From Mycobacterium gallinarum (lineage in GTDB: Bacteria; Actinomycetota; Actinomycetes; Mycobacteriales; Mycobacteriaceae): a DNA stretch of 64,000 bases. Location of the stretch: positions 744,001 through 808,000 of the forward strand of contig NZ_AP022601.1 in the NCBI RefSeq assembly GCF_010726765.1, given 5' to 3'. Under the pieces are notes generated by a model. That model was not told the origin of the DNA, searched no databases, and saw only the letters and a list, made by a program, of their open reading frames with translations. Positions 26,167-33,687 of this stretch are shown here, piece after piece (the stretch's first letter is position 1; every line of letters begins with the position of its first letter). The translations under genes were made by a program, and so were the position numbers.

Positions 26167-26769
26167 ATGGACGTCGTCTCATCGCAGAATTCGCGGGAAA
26201 GTCTGACGGTCCGCAGACAGCGGGCCACACGGGCCCGCATCGCGACGGCGGCGGCGCAGCGAGTCGCCGAAAACGGCCTGGCCGGCGTGACGGTCGAGCA
26301 GATCGCGGCGGCGGCCGAGGTCGGGCGCGCCACGTTCTTCCGGTACTTCAGCTCGAAGGAGGACGCTGTCGCCGAGGGGATGACGACGCGCTGGCTCGAT
26401 GCGATCACGGCGGTCATCGCCAAACAGCCGGCGGGGTTGTCGGCGAGCGACGCGGTGATCGCGGGGTTCGGCGACCTCGGCGACGGCTTCGAGGCGATCA
26501 CCGCCCAAGTACGTGACCTGGCCACATTGACCCGGTCATCGCCCGCGCTCAGCGCGTGGACGCTGCAGATCTATCTGCGCTACGAGGCCGTCATCGCGGA
26601 CTTGGTGGCCCCGCGGATCGGTGATCTGACCGACGACGACCCGCGGCCGAGGCTCATCGGAGCGTTGGCCATGGCCTCAGTGCGGATCGCGCTGGACGAC
26701 TGGCTGCTGCACGGCGGATCGCTGCCTGTCCGCGTGCGGTCGGCGCTGTCGGCGCTGGATATTTCGTGA
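26167..26769 (+). CDS. TetR-family transcriptional regulator
   Basis: 200 residues. The N-terminal helix-turn-helix reads RARIATAAAQRVAENGLAGVTVEQIAAAAEVGRATFFRYFSSKEDAV (residues 19-65), standard for the family. The C-terminal ligand domain is unassigned (acyl-CoA or hydrophobic effectors are common in mycobacterial members). The ATG is 3 bases from the perfect palindrome and 4 bases from TAGTCT, so the mRNA is probably leaderless and autoregulated. Targets are most likely itself and the divergent DUF1214-sulfotransferase operon. Confidence 0.9.
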   Translation: MDVVSSQNSRESLTVRRQRATRARIATAAAQRVAENGLAGVTVEQIAAAAEVGRATFFRYFSSKEDAVAEGMTTRWLDAITAVIAKQPAGLSASDAVIAGFGDLGDGFEAITAQVRDLATLTRSSPALSAWTLQIYLRYEAVIADLVAPRIGDLTDDDPRPRLIGALAMASVRIALDDWLLHGGSLPVRVRSALSALDIS

Positions 26770-26809
26770 TCGGCGTCGTTGACATTCTCGGCCTCGTACG
26801 ATCCGGTGC

Positions 26810-27640
26810 ATGGGGGAGCTGGTCGTCGATCTCGGCGCTGCGCGAGCGGCTTTGGCGTCAGTCGCCAGTCGCATCGCGCTCTTGCTCGTCGAAGATTTCG
26901 ACGCTTCTCGTCGGATACCCGGAATGGAATGGACTGTCGGTGACGCCGCCGCGCACGTGGCCTCGGAGACGAGATCGTTCGCCCGATTGGCGAGCGGCGA
27001 AGTCACGCCCGAGGACATGTGGGAGAGGTTCGCACCAGGAACCGAGGGCATGGCGTCGGGTCAGCGCATGTCGGTCCTCAACAGCAACGAGATCGCTGCA
27101 TTTGACCGCAGCCAGCTGAGCACGGCAGGCGAACTCGTCGAGGAGGCGGTCGGCGATTTTCTGGCCACCACCAACGACTGGCCACCGGATCGGCTGTTTC
27201 GCGGCATCGAAGGTGACATCGCGTTGCCGACGGTCACCTGCGTGGTCATGTTCGAACTCCTCATCCACGGCGACGATCTCGCTCGCGGTCTCGGCAAGCG
27301 ATGGATCATTTCGCCCGAGGAGGCCCGTCTGGTGCTGACCGGAATCAGTTCACTGATGCCTGGTCAATTCGACGCTGACGCGGCGGGCGACATGCGCGCC
27401 ACCGTCTTCCTGCGGCTCCGCGGCGGTCCGGCTTTCGCGCTGTGGGTTCATGACGGCCGCCTCGATGTCGTACCCGACCCGGTCGAACGCGTCGACTGCC
27501 ATGTCTCCGCGGACCCGGTGACGTTCCTGCTGGTCTCGACAGGACGGCGCAGCCAAGTCGGTGCCGTGCTGCGCGGGAAGTTGATGGCGTGGGGTCGCCG
27601 GCCGTGGTTGGCGGCCAGGATGCCGCTGCAGAGCCTCTAG
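26810..27640 (+). CDS. mycothiol-dependent maleylpyruvate isomerase (DinB-like) family protein
   Basis: 276 residues. The N-terminal four-helix DinB/MDMPI domain has the motif EWTVGDAAAHVASETRSFARL and MFELLIHGDDLARGLGK, supplying the family's metal-binding histidines (H in AHV and in LIHGDD). The C-terminal domain (about residues 190-276) is SCP2-like, as in the full-length mycothiol-dependent enzymes. These use mycothiol as cofactor for isomerisation or S-transfer. A TACGAT box (26797-26802) lies 7 bases before the ATG. Its reaction here is not known; the stop overlaps the convergent SnoaL gene by 4 bases. Confidence 0.78.
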   Translation: MGELVVDLGAARAALASVASRIALLLVEDFDASRRIPGMEWTVGDAAAHVASETRSFARLASGEVTPEDMWERFAPGTEGMASGQRMSVLNSNEIAAFDRSQLSTAGELVEEAVGDFLATTNDWPPDRLFRGIEGDIALPTVTCVVMFELLIHGDDLARGLGKRWIISPEEARLVLTGISSLMPGQFDADAAGDMRATVFLRLRGGPAFALWVHDGRLDVVPDPVERVDCHVSADPVTFLLVSTGRRSQVGAVLRGKLMAWGRRPWLAARMPLQSL

Positions 27641-28083
27641 CGCTTGAACAGCTGAGTGCCGGTGCGCACCAGCCTTTCCCAGCCGCCGGGACGTCCGACG
27701 AGCTTGCCGATGAGCGGAGTCGAGTCGAAATAGGAAACCCGTTCGGCGACAAGGCCGTCGGTGAAGGTGAACCGGTCGACGGCGTCCCAGGCGATGGGCT
27801 TGCCGCCATACGTGCCGCTGAGCGTGAACTCGATGAACACCTCGCGACCGCCATGCCCGACGCGATGCACGTCGGCATGCAGGTCGGGAATCAGTGCGAA
27901 CAGCCGCTGAAACGCCTCGCGACAGGCCTGCTTGCCGCGAAGGGTGCCCATCATCGGCTGGGTCAGCACGATGTCCTCGCTCCACAGCGCCTCGTGCTTG
28001 GCTAGATCGGGCGTGCGCCACGTCGCGGCGAACTGTTCGGCGAATCGGGCGGCGAACTGGCCGTCTACGTCGTCGATGGTCAT
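27637..28083 (-). CDS. SnoaL/NTF2-like protein
   Basis: 148 residues. NTF2-like signatures: FAATWRTPDLAKHEALWSEDIVLTQP, FQRLFALIPDLHADVHRV, EFTLSGTYGGKPIAWDAVDRFTFTDGLVAERVSYFD. Typical for steroid delta-isomerase or polyketide-cyclase-like proteins; no catalytic residues can be assigned with certainty. TACATT (28092-28097, minus strand) lies 8 bases before the ATG. Divergent from mapB with only 41 bases between starts, so the two promoters overlap. Confidence 0.75.
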   Translation of the reverse strand: MTIDDVDGQFAARFAEQFAATWRTPDLAKHEALWSEDIVLTQPMMGTLRGKQACREAFQRLFALIPDLHADVHRVGHGGREVFIEFTLSGTYGGKPIAWDAVDRFTFTDGLVAERVSYFDSTPLIGKLVGRPGGWERLVRTGTQLFKR

Positions 28084-28112
28084 GACCGTCGAATGTAGTG
28101 GCCGCCGCCGAC

Positions 28113-28118
28113 TATCCT
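28113..28118 (+). promoter_or_regulatory. leaderless -10 box TATCCT of mapB
   Basis: TATCCT fits TANNNT and is followed by exactly 6 bases before the ATG at 28125, so the transcript probably starts at the start codon. Confidence 0.6.
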
Positions 28119-28124
28119 GGCGTC

Positions 28125-28982
28125 ATGCCTGTTCGTACCGCCCTTCGTCCCGGCGTGGTGTCACCGACGCTGCCGGTGCCCCGCTCGATCGTGCGCCCCG
28201 AATACGTGGGCAAGGCGACCGCGCAGGAGGGAAGCGAGCCGTGGGTGCAAACCCCCGAGGTGATCGAGAAGATGCGCGTCGCCGGACGCATCGCCGCCGG
28301 GGCGCTGGCCGAGGCGGGTAAGGCCGTCGCACCGGGCGTCACCACCGACGAGCTAGACCGCATCGCGCACGAGTACATGATCGACCACGGCGCGTACCCG
28401 TCGACTCTGGGCTACAAGGGCTACCCGAAGTCCTGCTGCACCTCACTGAACGAGATCATCTGCCACGGCATCCCCGACTCGACCGTGATCGAGGACGGCG
28501 ACATCGTCAACATCGACGTCACCGCCTTCATCGATGGAGTGCACGGTGACACCAACGCCACCTTCCTGGCGGGCGACGTGTCCGAGGAGCACCGGCTGCT
28601 CGTCGAGCGCACCCACGAGGCCACCATGCGGGCGATCAAGGCCGTCAAGCCGGGACGCGCCCTGTCGGTCGTCGGCCGCGTCATCGAGTCGTACGCAAAC
28701 CGGTTCGGCTACAACGTGGTTCGTGACTTCACCGGCCACGGCATCGGCACCACATTCCACAACGGGCTCGTGGTGCTGCACTACGACCAGCCTGCCGTGC
28801 AGACGGTGCTCGAACCGGGAATGACGTTCACGATCGAGCCGATGATCAACCTCGGTGCGTTGGACTACGAGATCTGGGATGACGACTGGACCGTCGCGAC
28901 CAAGGACAAGAAGTGGACCGCGCAGTTCGAACACACGCTGGTGGTCACCGAGGACGGCGCCGAGATCCTGACCCAGTTGTGA
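28125..28982 (+). CDS. mapB: methionine aminopeptidase type 1c
   Basis: 285 residues, same length as M. tuberculosis MapB. The ATG at 28125 is set by the leaderless promoter and the conserved start [21 protein letters not shown], a proline-rich N-terminal extension with PxxPxxP known to mark the type 1c enzymes. The pita-bread domain has the metal ligands Asp131, Asp142, His205, Glu238 and Glu269, plus His114 at the active site (ICHGIPD). It removes initiator methionine from new proteins. A stem-loop follows the stop. Confidence 0.95.
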   Translation: MPVRTALRPGVVSPTLPVPRSIVRPEYVGKATAQEGSEPWVQTPEVIEKMRVAGRIAAGALAEAGKAVAPGVTTDELDRIAHEYMIDHGAYPSTLGYKGYPKSCCTSLNEIICHGIPDSTVIEDGDIVNIDVTAFIDGVHGDTNATFLAGDVSEEHRLLVERTHEATMRAIKAVKPGRALSVVGRVIESYANRFGYNVVRDFTGHGIGTTFHNGLVVLHYDQPAVQTVLEPGMTFTIEPMINLGALDYEIWDDDWTVATKDKKWTAQFEHTLVVTEDGAEILTQL

Positions 28983-28997
28983 CTGGACACTTCGCGA

Positions 28998-29047
28998 GTG
29001 TGAAACCACTGCGACTTTTCGGCCGATTTTTCGCAGTGAGTTCACAC
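28998..29047. terminator. long imperfect palindrome between mapB and cobQ
   Basis: GTGTGAA (28998-29004) pairs with TTCACAC (29041-29047), and CACTGCGA (29007-29014) with TCGCAGTG (29031-29038), separated by a 2-base mismatch; the 16-base loop holds the palindrome CGGCCG. Hairpin ends only 8 bases before the cobQ ATG. A smaller stem ACACT-TCGCG-AGTGT (28988-29002) is an alternative. It may end mapB transcription, act on cobQ expression, or be a copy of a dispersed palindromic element. Confidence 0.6.
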
Positions 29048-29055
29048 CCGGCGTC

Positions 29056-30543
29056 ATGAGCGGAGCGATGCTCGTCGCCGGCACCACGTCTGATGCCGGC
29101 AAGTCCATGGTCGTCGCGGGGCTGTGTCGACTGTTGGCCCGCAAGGGCATTCGCGTTGCGCCCTTCAAGGCGCAAAACATGTCGAACAATTCCGCGGTCA
29201 CGGTCGAGGGCGGGGAGATCGGCCGAGCCCAGGCCATGCAGGCCCGCGCGGCGGGCTTGGCTCCGAGCGTGCGCTTCAACCCGGTGCTGCTCAAACCGGG
29301 CAGCGACCGCACCTCGCAACTGGTGGTCCGCGGAAAAGCGGTGGACACTGTGGGCGCCCGGGATTACTTCACCCACCGCGAGCAGCTAGCGGCCGTGGTT
29401 GCCGACGAATTACGATATCTGAGAACAGAATTCGACGTCGTGATAGTCGAAGGTGCCGGCTCGCCCGCCGAGATCAACCTGCGCGCGACCGACATCGCGA
29501 ACATGGGGCTGGCCCGTGCGGCGCAGCTGCCGGTCGTGGTCGTCGGCGACATCGACCGCGGCGGACTGCTGGCCCATCTGTACGGCACTGTCGCCGTTCT
29601 CGAACCTGAGGATCAGCGACTCATCTGCGGGTTCCTCGTCAACAAGTTCCGTGGCGACCCCGCACTGCTGGCGCCGGGCCTCACACAGCTGCAGGAGCTG
29701 ACCGGCCGACCGACATACGGCGTGATCCCGTACAGCGAGGGGCTGTGGCTGGACGCCGAGGACTCCGTCTCCGTGCTCACCCATCGCGTGGTCGGCGATC
29801 CGCAGCCCCCTCGCGGACAGGACTGGCTGCGAGTCGCCGCCGTCCGGCTGCCGCGCATCTCCAACTCGACCGACGTCGAGGCCCTAGCCTGCGAGCCCGG
29901 CGTGCTGGTGCGCTGGGCCGGGGACCCCGCCGACCTGGCAGACGCCGACGTCGTCGTCATCCCCGGTAGCAAGGCCACCGTCGCGGACCTGACCTGGTTA
30001 CGGGAGCGCGGTCTGGCAGACGCCATCGAGGCGCACACCCGACGGGGAAAGCCCGTGCTCGGCGTGTGCGGGGGATTCCAGATGCTCTGCCGTCGCATCG
30101 ACGACACGGTGGAGTCGGGGGCGGGTACCGTCGACGGGCTCGCGCTGCTCGACGCGGACATCGCGTTCGCGCCTGTGAAGACGTTGCGCCACCACGAAGC
30201 CCCGTTGCACGGCTACGAAATTCACCACGGTCGCCTCAGCCGCTCAACCGAAGACGACTGGCTGGGCGTGGGGATTCGCAACGGCGCCGTATACGGCACC
30301 CATTGGCACGGCCTGCTCGACAACGACGATGTGCGACGGCAATGGCTCAACGAGGTCGCGGCTGCCGCGGGGCGCAGCGAATTCGTCGTCGCGCGGGACG
30401 TCGACGTCCGCGCGCGACGCGACGCCCAACTCGACGTGATGGCCGACCTGATCACCAGCCACGTCGACGTCGACGCCGTGATCGCCCTGCTGCAAAACGG
30501 TCCGCCGAAACTGCCGTCGATCGCCACTAGGCTGGCCCCATGA
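29056..30543 (+). CDS. cobQ: cobyric acid synthase
   Basis: 495 residues. The N-terminal ATP-binding half has [20 protein letters not shown] and [12 protein letters not shown], then [21 protein letters not shown] text ([14 protein letters not shown]) and [17 protein letters not shown]. The C-terminal glutamine amidotransferase half has [13 protein letters not shown], the active-site Cys in [10 protein letters not shown], and [11 protein letters not shown] with the catalytic His. It amidates four side chains of adenosyl-cobyrinic acid a,c-diamide in B12 synthesis. It lies about 26 kb from the chelatase-cobO-cobB-cysG block of the same pathway. Overlaps the next gene by ATGA. Confidence 0.95.
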   Translation: MSGAMLVAGTTSDAGKSMVVAGLCRLLARKGIRVAPFKAQNMSNNSAVTVEGGEIGRAQAMQARAAGLAPSVRFNPVLLKPGSDRTSQLVVRGKAVDTVGARDYFTHREQLAAVVADELRYLRTEFDVVIVEGAGSPAEINLRATDIANMGLARAAQLPVVVVGDIDRGGLLAHLYGTVAVLEPEDQRLICGFLVNKFRGDPALLAPGLTQLQELTGRPTYGVIPYSEGLWLDAEDSVSVLTHRVVGDPQPPRGQDWLRVAAVRLPRISNSTDVEALACEPGVLVRWAGDPADLADADVVVIPGSKATVADLTWLRERGLADAIEAHTRRGKPVLGVCGGFQMLCRRIDDTVESGAGTVDGLALLDADIAFAPVKTLRHHEAPLHGYEIHHGRLSRSTEDDWLGVGIRNGAVYGTHWHGLLDNDDVRRQWLNEVAAAAGRSEFVVARDVDVRARRDAQLDVMADLITSHVDVDAVIALLQNGPPKLPSIATRLAP

Positions 30544-31202
30544 CCTGGCGCAATATGCTGGTCCTTTTCGCCACGGCACTGCTGGTGGGTGGCTGCGCCC
30601 AACCGATCGCGGGCACGGCGACCTGGCCCGGCGCCCGGCTCGAGAACGTGCTGCTCACCCCCGCGGACTTTCCACCGGGCGTGCAATTCGAACGCATCGA
30701 CCGCGAGCCCGGCCAGGCGGACGGCGCGGGCGCGCCGCCGGCCATGCTCTCGCGCCCGGAGGGCTGCTCGGAGGGGCTGACGCGGGCGATCGCCGAATCG
30801 GCCGAGCGCGGACCAGGCAGCGCGGCGGAATACGTCGTCGCCTATGACGGCGCTCGGATGGCCATCACCGTGTTGACGTGGCGACTGGACCTCGAGAAGT
30901 TGGCGGCGGTCGCCGATCGGTGCGCAAAGTACGAGACGTTCTTCGATATGTCGACGCCCGGCATTCCGATGACGACGACGAGACTGCAGACGTCGCGCGC
31001 CGACGCGCTCGTTTACGAGCAGACCATGCGGTTGAGCGGCCAAACGGACAGTGTCTACTTCTCGTTCGAGAACATCGGGAACACCGCGGTGTTCGGAGTC
31101 GCGTTTCCGACACCCAACCCGTCGATCCCCGTCAAAGGTTCGCTGCCGCAAACGTTTCTGGAGACAACGGCAAAGCAGGCCGAGCGCGCGCAATCTGCGT
31201 GA
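30540..31202 (+). CDS. putative lipoprotein (DUF5642-like)
   Basis: 220 residues. The signal peptide [17 protein letters not shown] ends in a clear lipobox LVGGC with Cys19 lipidated, so it is exported and anchored outside the membrane. The mature part includes [18 protein letters not shown] and a central EGCSEG motif, resembling a family of mycobacterial lipoproteins with a sensor-like fold and no known function. Its ATG overlaps the cobQ stop, so it is translated from the cobQ transcript, but there is no obvious biochemical link to B12. Confidence 0.72.
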   Translation: MTWRNMLVLFATALLVGGCAQPIAGTATWPGARLENVLLTPADFPPGVQFERIDREPGQADGAGAPPAMLSRPEGCSEGLTRAIAESAERGPGSAAEYVVAYDGARMAITVLTWRLDLEKLAAVADRCAKYETFFDMSTPGIPMTTTRLQTSRADALVYEQTMRLSGQTDSVYFSFENIGNTAVFGVAFPTPNPSIPVKGSLPQTFLETTAKQAERAQSA

Positions 31203-31252
31203 ACACCCTGTTTGCTCAAGGCGAAAACGACCCGCTCCCAGGTGACCGCCTG

Positions 31253-31258
31253 TAGCGT
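31253..31258 (+). promoter_or_regulatory. leaderless -10 box TAGCGT
   Basis: TAGCGT fits TANNNT and is followed by exactly 6 bases before the ATG at 31265, with no ribosome site, so the gene at 31265 probably has its own leaderless transcript. Confidence 0.5.
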
Positions 31259-31264
31259 GGCGAA

Positions 31265-31828
31265 ATGCCGCCCACCACAGTCACCGTCGACGGGTTCGGC
31301 GTGTCCGTCGACGTGGCCGGCCCCGAAAAAGGGTCCGTCGTCGTGGTCCTCGGTGCCGCCCACCATGCACCTGCGGCGTACGAACCGGTATGTCAACGGC
31401 TGCACACCGCGTCCCTGCGAACTGTGGTCATCGCACCGGACCCGCGGCTGACCGCCAAAACGGTGATCGAGGTCCTCGACGCACTCGACGTGAAGTGGGC
31501 GTTGTTGGTCGGTGACCGCGTCGGCGGGGAATTGGCATGGGAGCTCGCGGCGACGCGGTTGGACCGGTTCATCGGGCTGGTGGTCATCGACCGCGGCCAC
31601 CCGCGTGTCGCCGATCCCTCCGGTGTGGTCCGCGACGACTCGTGCCCGCCGGTGGAAATGAACACCACCGCGCTGGTCAGTACGCCCGCCGCACGCGCGG
31701 TCGCCAAAGCCAGCCAGCGCTACGTGTACGGCGACTACCGGATGGTCGACCTACTCGGCAGGCGCAATGCCCAGGAGTCCACGGCGCAGCTCGCCGCCGA
31801 GATCGTGATGCGCACGAGCACCTGGTAG
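31265..31828 (+). CDS. alpha/beta-hydrolase-like protein lacking the nucleophile serine
   Basis: 187 residues, about two thirds of a usual alpha/beta hydrolase. The fold is suggested by SVVVVLGAAHHAPAAYEPVCQRL (first strand and oxyanion loop), LRTVVIAPDPRLT, and ALLVGDRVGGELAWELA, where the nucleophile elbow should read G-x-S-x-G but has G-D-R-V-G. LVVIDRGHPRVADP follows as in hydrolases, but no clear catalytic Asp/His segment is found before the end. It is therefore a likely inactive or repurposed hydrolase. It ends 2 bases from the stop of the convergent ngg gene. Confidence 0.6.
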   Translation: MPPTTVTVDGFGVSVDVAGPEKGSVVVVLGAAHHAPAAYEPVCQRLHTASLRTVVIAPDPRLTAKTVIEVLDALDVKWALLVGDRVGGELAWELAATRLDRFIGLVVIDRGHPRVADPSGVVRDDSCPPVEMNTTALVSTPAARAVAKASQRYVYGDYRMVDLLGRRNAQESTAQLAAEIVMRTSTW

Positions 31829-31830
31829 GT

Positions 31831-33687
31831 CTAGCTGGTGGGCACCTCGTCGGGCGTCCAGGCCTGCGGCAACGCGGGACTGCCCGGGAAGAGGAAGTCG
31901 ACGAAAGCCTTTGCGGTGGGCTGGGGCTCGTGGTTGGCCAGCCCGGGTCGCTCGTTGGCTTCGATGAACACGTAGTCGGGCGCGGTGACATCGGGAACCA
32001 ACAGGTCGATGCCGGTCACGGGAATGCCGATCGCGCCGGCGGCCTTCACGGCGACCTCGCTCAGATGCGGGTTCACCACCGCCGTCACATCGTGGATCGT
32101 GCCGCCCTGATGCAGGTTCGCCGTTCGGCGTACGCGCAGGGTGCGCCCTTCGGGCAGCACGTCGTCGAACGAGAAGCCCGCCTCGGCGACCGTCGCCTCG
32201 GTGACGTCGTCCATCGGAATGCGCGATTCGCCGCCGGTGGCGGCCGCGCGGCGTCGGCTCTGCGCCTCGATGAGTTCGCGAATCGTGTGGTGGCCGGTGC
32301 CGACGATTTCGGCGGGCTTGCGTAATGCAGCGGCCACCACCTTGCCGTCGATCACCACCAACCGCAGATCGTCTCCGGGTGCGCGCTGCTCGATCAGCAC
32401 GTTGGGGTGCTCTTCCCGCGCCCGTGCCAGCGCCGCGTCCAACTCCTCGGTGCTGTTGACCCCGACGGTGATGCCCTTGCCCTGCTCCCCGCGGGTCGGT
32501 TTGACGACGACGTCGCCGACCTCTTCGAGGAAGGCGTGGTCCTGTTCGTCGAATGTGGCCAGACGTCCCTTGGGTACCTGGATTCCGGCTTCCGACACCA
32601 GGCGTCGGGTCAGCCTCTTGTCGTCGCATCGTGCCATCGCCACCGCGGAGGTGTACTCCGACAACGACTCCCGCGTGATGACGCTGCGGCCACCGTGTGA
32701 CAGGCGCATCTCGCCGGCTCCCGCGTCGAGGACCTCGACCCAGATTCCGCGACGCATCGCCTCGTCGGCGATGATCCGCGCATACGGGTTCAGATCGTCG
32801 ACGGTCTCCGGGGGATGGGTGAACAGCGGTTCGTTGATCGCGTTCTTCCGTTTGACGGCCATGACCGGAACGCGCTCAAAACCCAGCTTCTCGTACAGGC
32901 CGATGGCGGCCTCGTTGTCGTGAGCCACCGACAGGTCCATGTAGGCCCGGCCCCGCTCGCGGTACAGCGCGGCCAGCGCACGGGTGAGTGCCGCGCCGAC
33001 ACCCGGCAGGCTGGTGGCCGGATCGACGGCCAGCGTCCACAGGCTCGAACCGTTCTCCGGGTCGTCGAAGAGCCGCTTGTGGTCGACCCCGGTGACCGTG
33101 CCCACCAACGATCCGTCGTCGTCGCGAACCGCCACCAGGTAGTCGAGCGCATCGAGGTCTTCGCTGTTGTCCCACAGCACCTCAACGGGTGCGGGCACCA
33201 TTCCGCAGCGCATGTAGACCCGATTGATGTCCTCGGCATCTTCTCTACGCTCCAGCGATCGCACGGTGAACCCGGTGGGTGCCGTGCGCTGAGCGTCGTG
33301 ATCGGAGAACCGCAGCCGATAGGTGTGACTGGGGTCGATGAACAACTCGGCCGGCGCCATCGCGACGAGCACGTGTGGCTCCCGGGCGTACATACAGATG
33401 TCGCGACGACCATGCCCCTCTTGCCGCAACACCTCGGCGAGCTTCGCCGGGTCCGCGAACGTCTGCCCGAATATCAATCGGCCCCAGCCCATTTCGACGG
33501 CCACGTCGTCGGCCATTGCGTCGACCAAGTGCTGGGGCGATGCGTCGTGCAGTCCGAGAGTGATCGCTTCGGTGCTTTCGGGGTTCACGGGGCTGGATGT
33601 CGCCGGCCTTCCGGCTCCGGGGCTGGATGTCGCCGGCCTTCCGGCTCCGGGGCTGGATGTCGCCGGCCTTCCGGCTCCGGCGGTCAC
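31831..33687 (-). CDS. ngg: N-acetylglutaminylglutamine synthetase (GNAT plus ATP-grasp)
   Basis: 618 residues from the GTG at 33687, which overlaps the asnO stop as GTGA. Residues 2-33 are three decapeptide repeats (AGRPATSSPG type) encoded by a 30-base tandem repeat. Next is a conserved part (ITLGLHDASPQHLVDAMADD), then a GNAT acetyltransferase domain (about residues 135-290, with LPGVGAALTRALAALYRERG), then a glutathione-synthetase-like ATP-grasp domain (GVNSTEELDAALARAREEHPN, VVKPTRGEQGKGITVGV, and DLLVPDVTAPDYVFIEANERPG). This two-domain build is that of the enzyme that makes N-acetyl-glutaminyl-glutamine for the osmolyte NAGGN. A GTG at 33588 would start just after the repeats and is a real alternative. 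Confidence 0.85.
   Translation of the reverse strand: MTAGAGRPATSSPGAGRPATSSPGAGRPATSSPVNPESTEAITLGLHDASPQHLVDAMADDVAVEMGWGRLIFGQTFADPAKLAEVLRQEGHGRRDICMYAREPHVLVAMAPAELFIDPSHTYRLRFSDHDAQRTAPTGFTVRSLERREDAEDINRVYMRCGMVPAPVEVLWDNSEDLDALDYLVAVRDDDGSLVGTVTGVDHKRLFDDPENGSSLWTLAVDPATSLPGVGAALTRALAALYRERGRAYMDLSVAHDNEAAIGLYEKLGFERVPVMAVKRKNAINEPLFTHPPETVDDLNPYARIIADEAMRRGIWVEVLDAGAGEMRLSHGGRSVITRESLSEYTSAVAMARCDDKRLTRRLVSEAGIQVPKGRLATFDEQDHAFLEEVGDVVVKPTRGEQGKGITVGVNSTEELDAALARAREEHPNVLIEQRAPGDDLRLVVIDGKVVAAALRKPAEIVGTGHHTIRELIEAQSRRRAAATGGESRIPMDDVTEATVAEAGFSFDDVLPEGRTLRVRRTANLHQGGTIHDVTAVVNPHLSEVAVKAAGAIGIPVTGIDLLVPDVTAPDYVFIEANERPGLANHEPQPTAKAFVDFLFPGSPALPQAWTPDEVPTS
33589..33678. repeat. three perfect 30-bp tandem repeats
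   Basis: The unit beginning GGGGCTGGATGTCGCC occurs at 33589-33618, 33619-33648 and 33649-33678 with no mismatch. Its length, a multiple of 3, keeps the ngg frame and encodes a decapeptide GAGRPATSSP read on the minus strand. It lies either at the very N-terminus of Ngg (GTG 33687) or in the asnO-ngg junction (GTG 33588). Confidence 0.95.

Noticed and set aside
26147..26525. N-terminal extension of the DUF1214 frame
   Set aside because: It is the reverse of the TetR gene and lies beyond the operator; the DUF1214 protein must start at or after 26165.
33589..33678. Possible CRISPR array
   Set aside because: The three 30-bp units are directly adjacent with no spacers and no cas genes nearby; it is a minisatellite.
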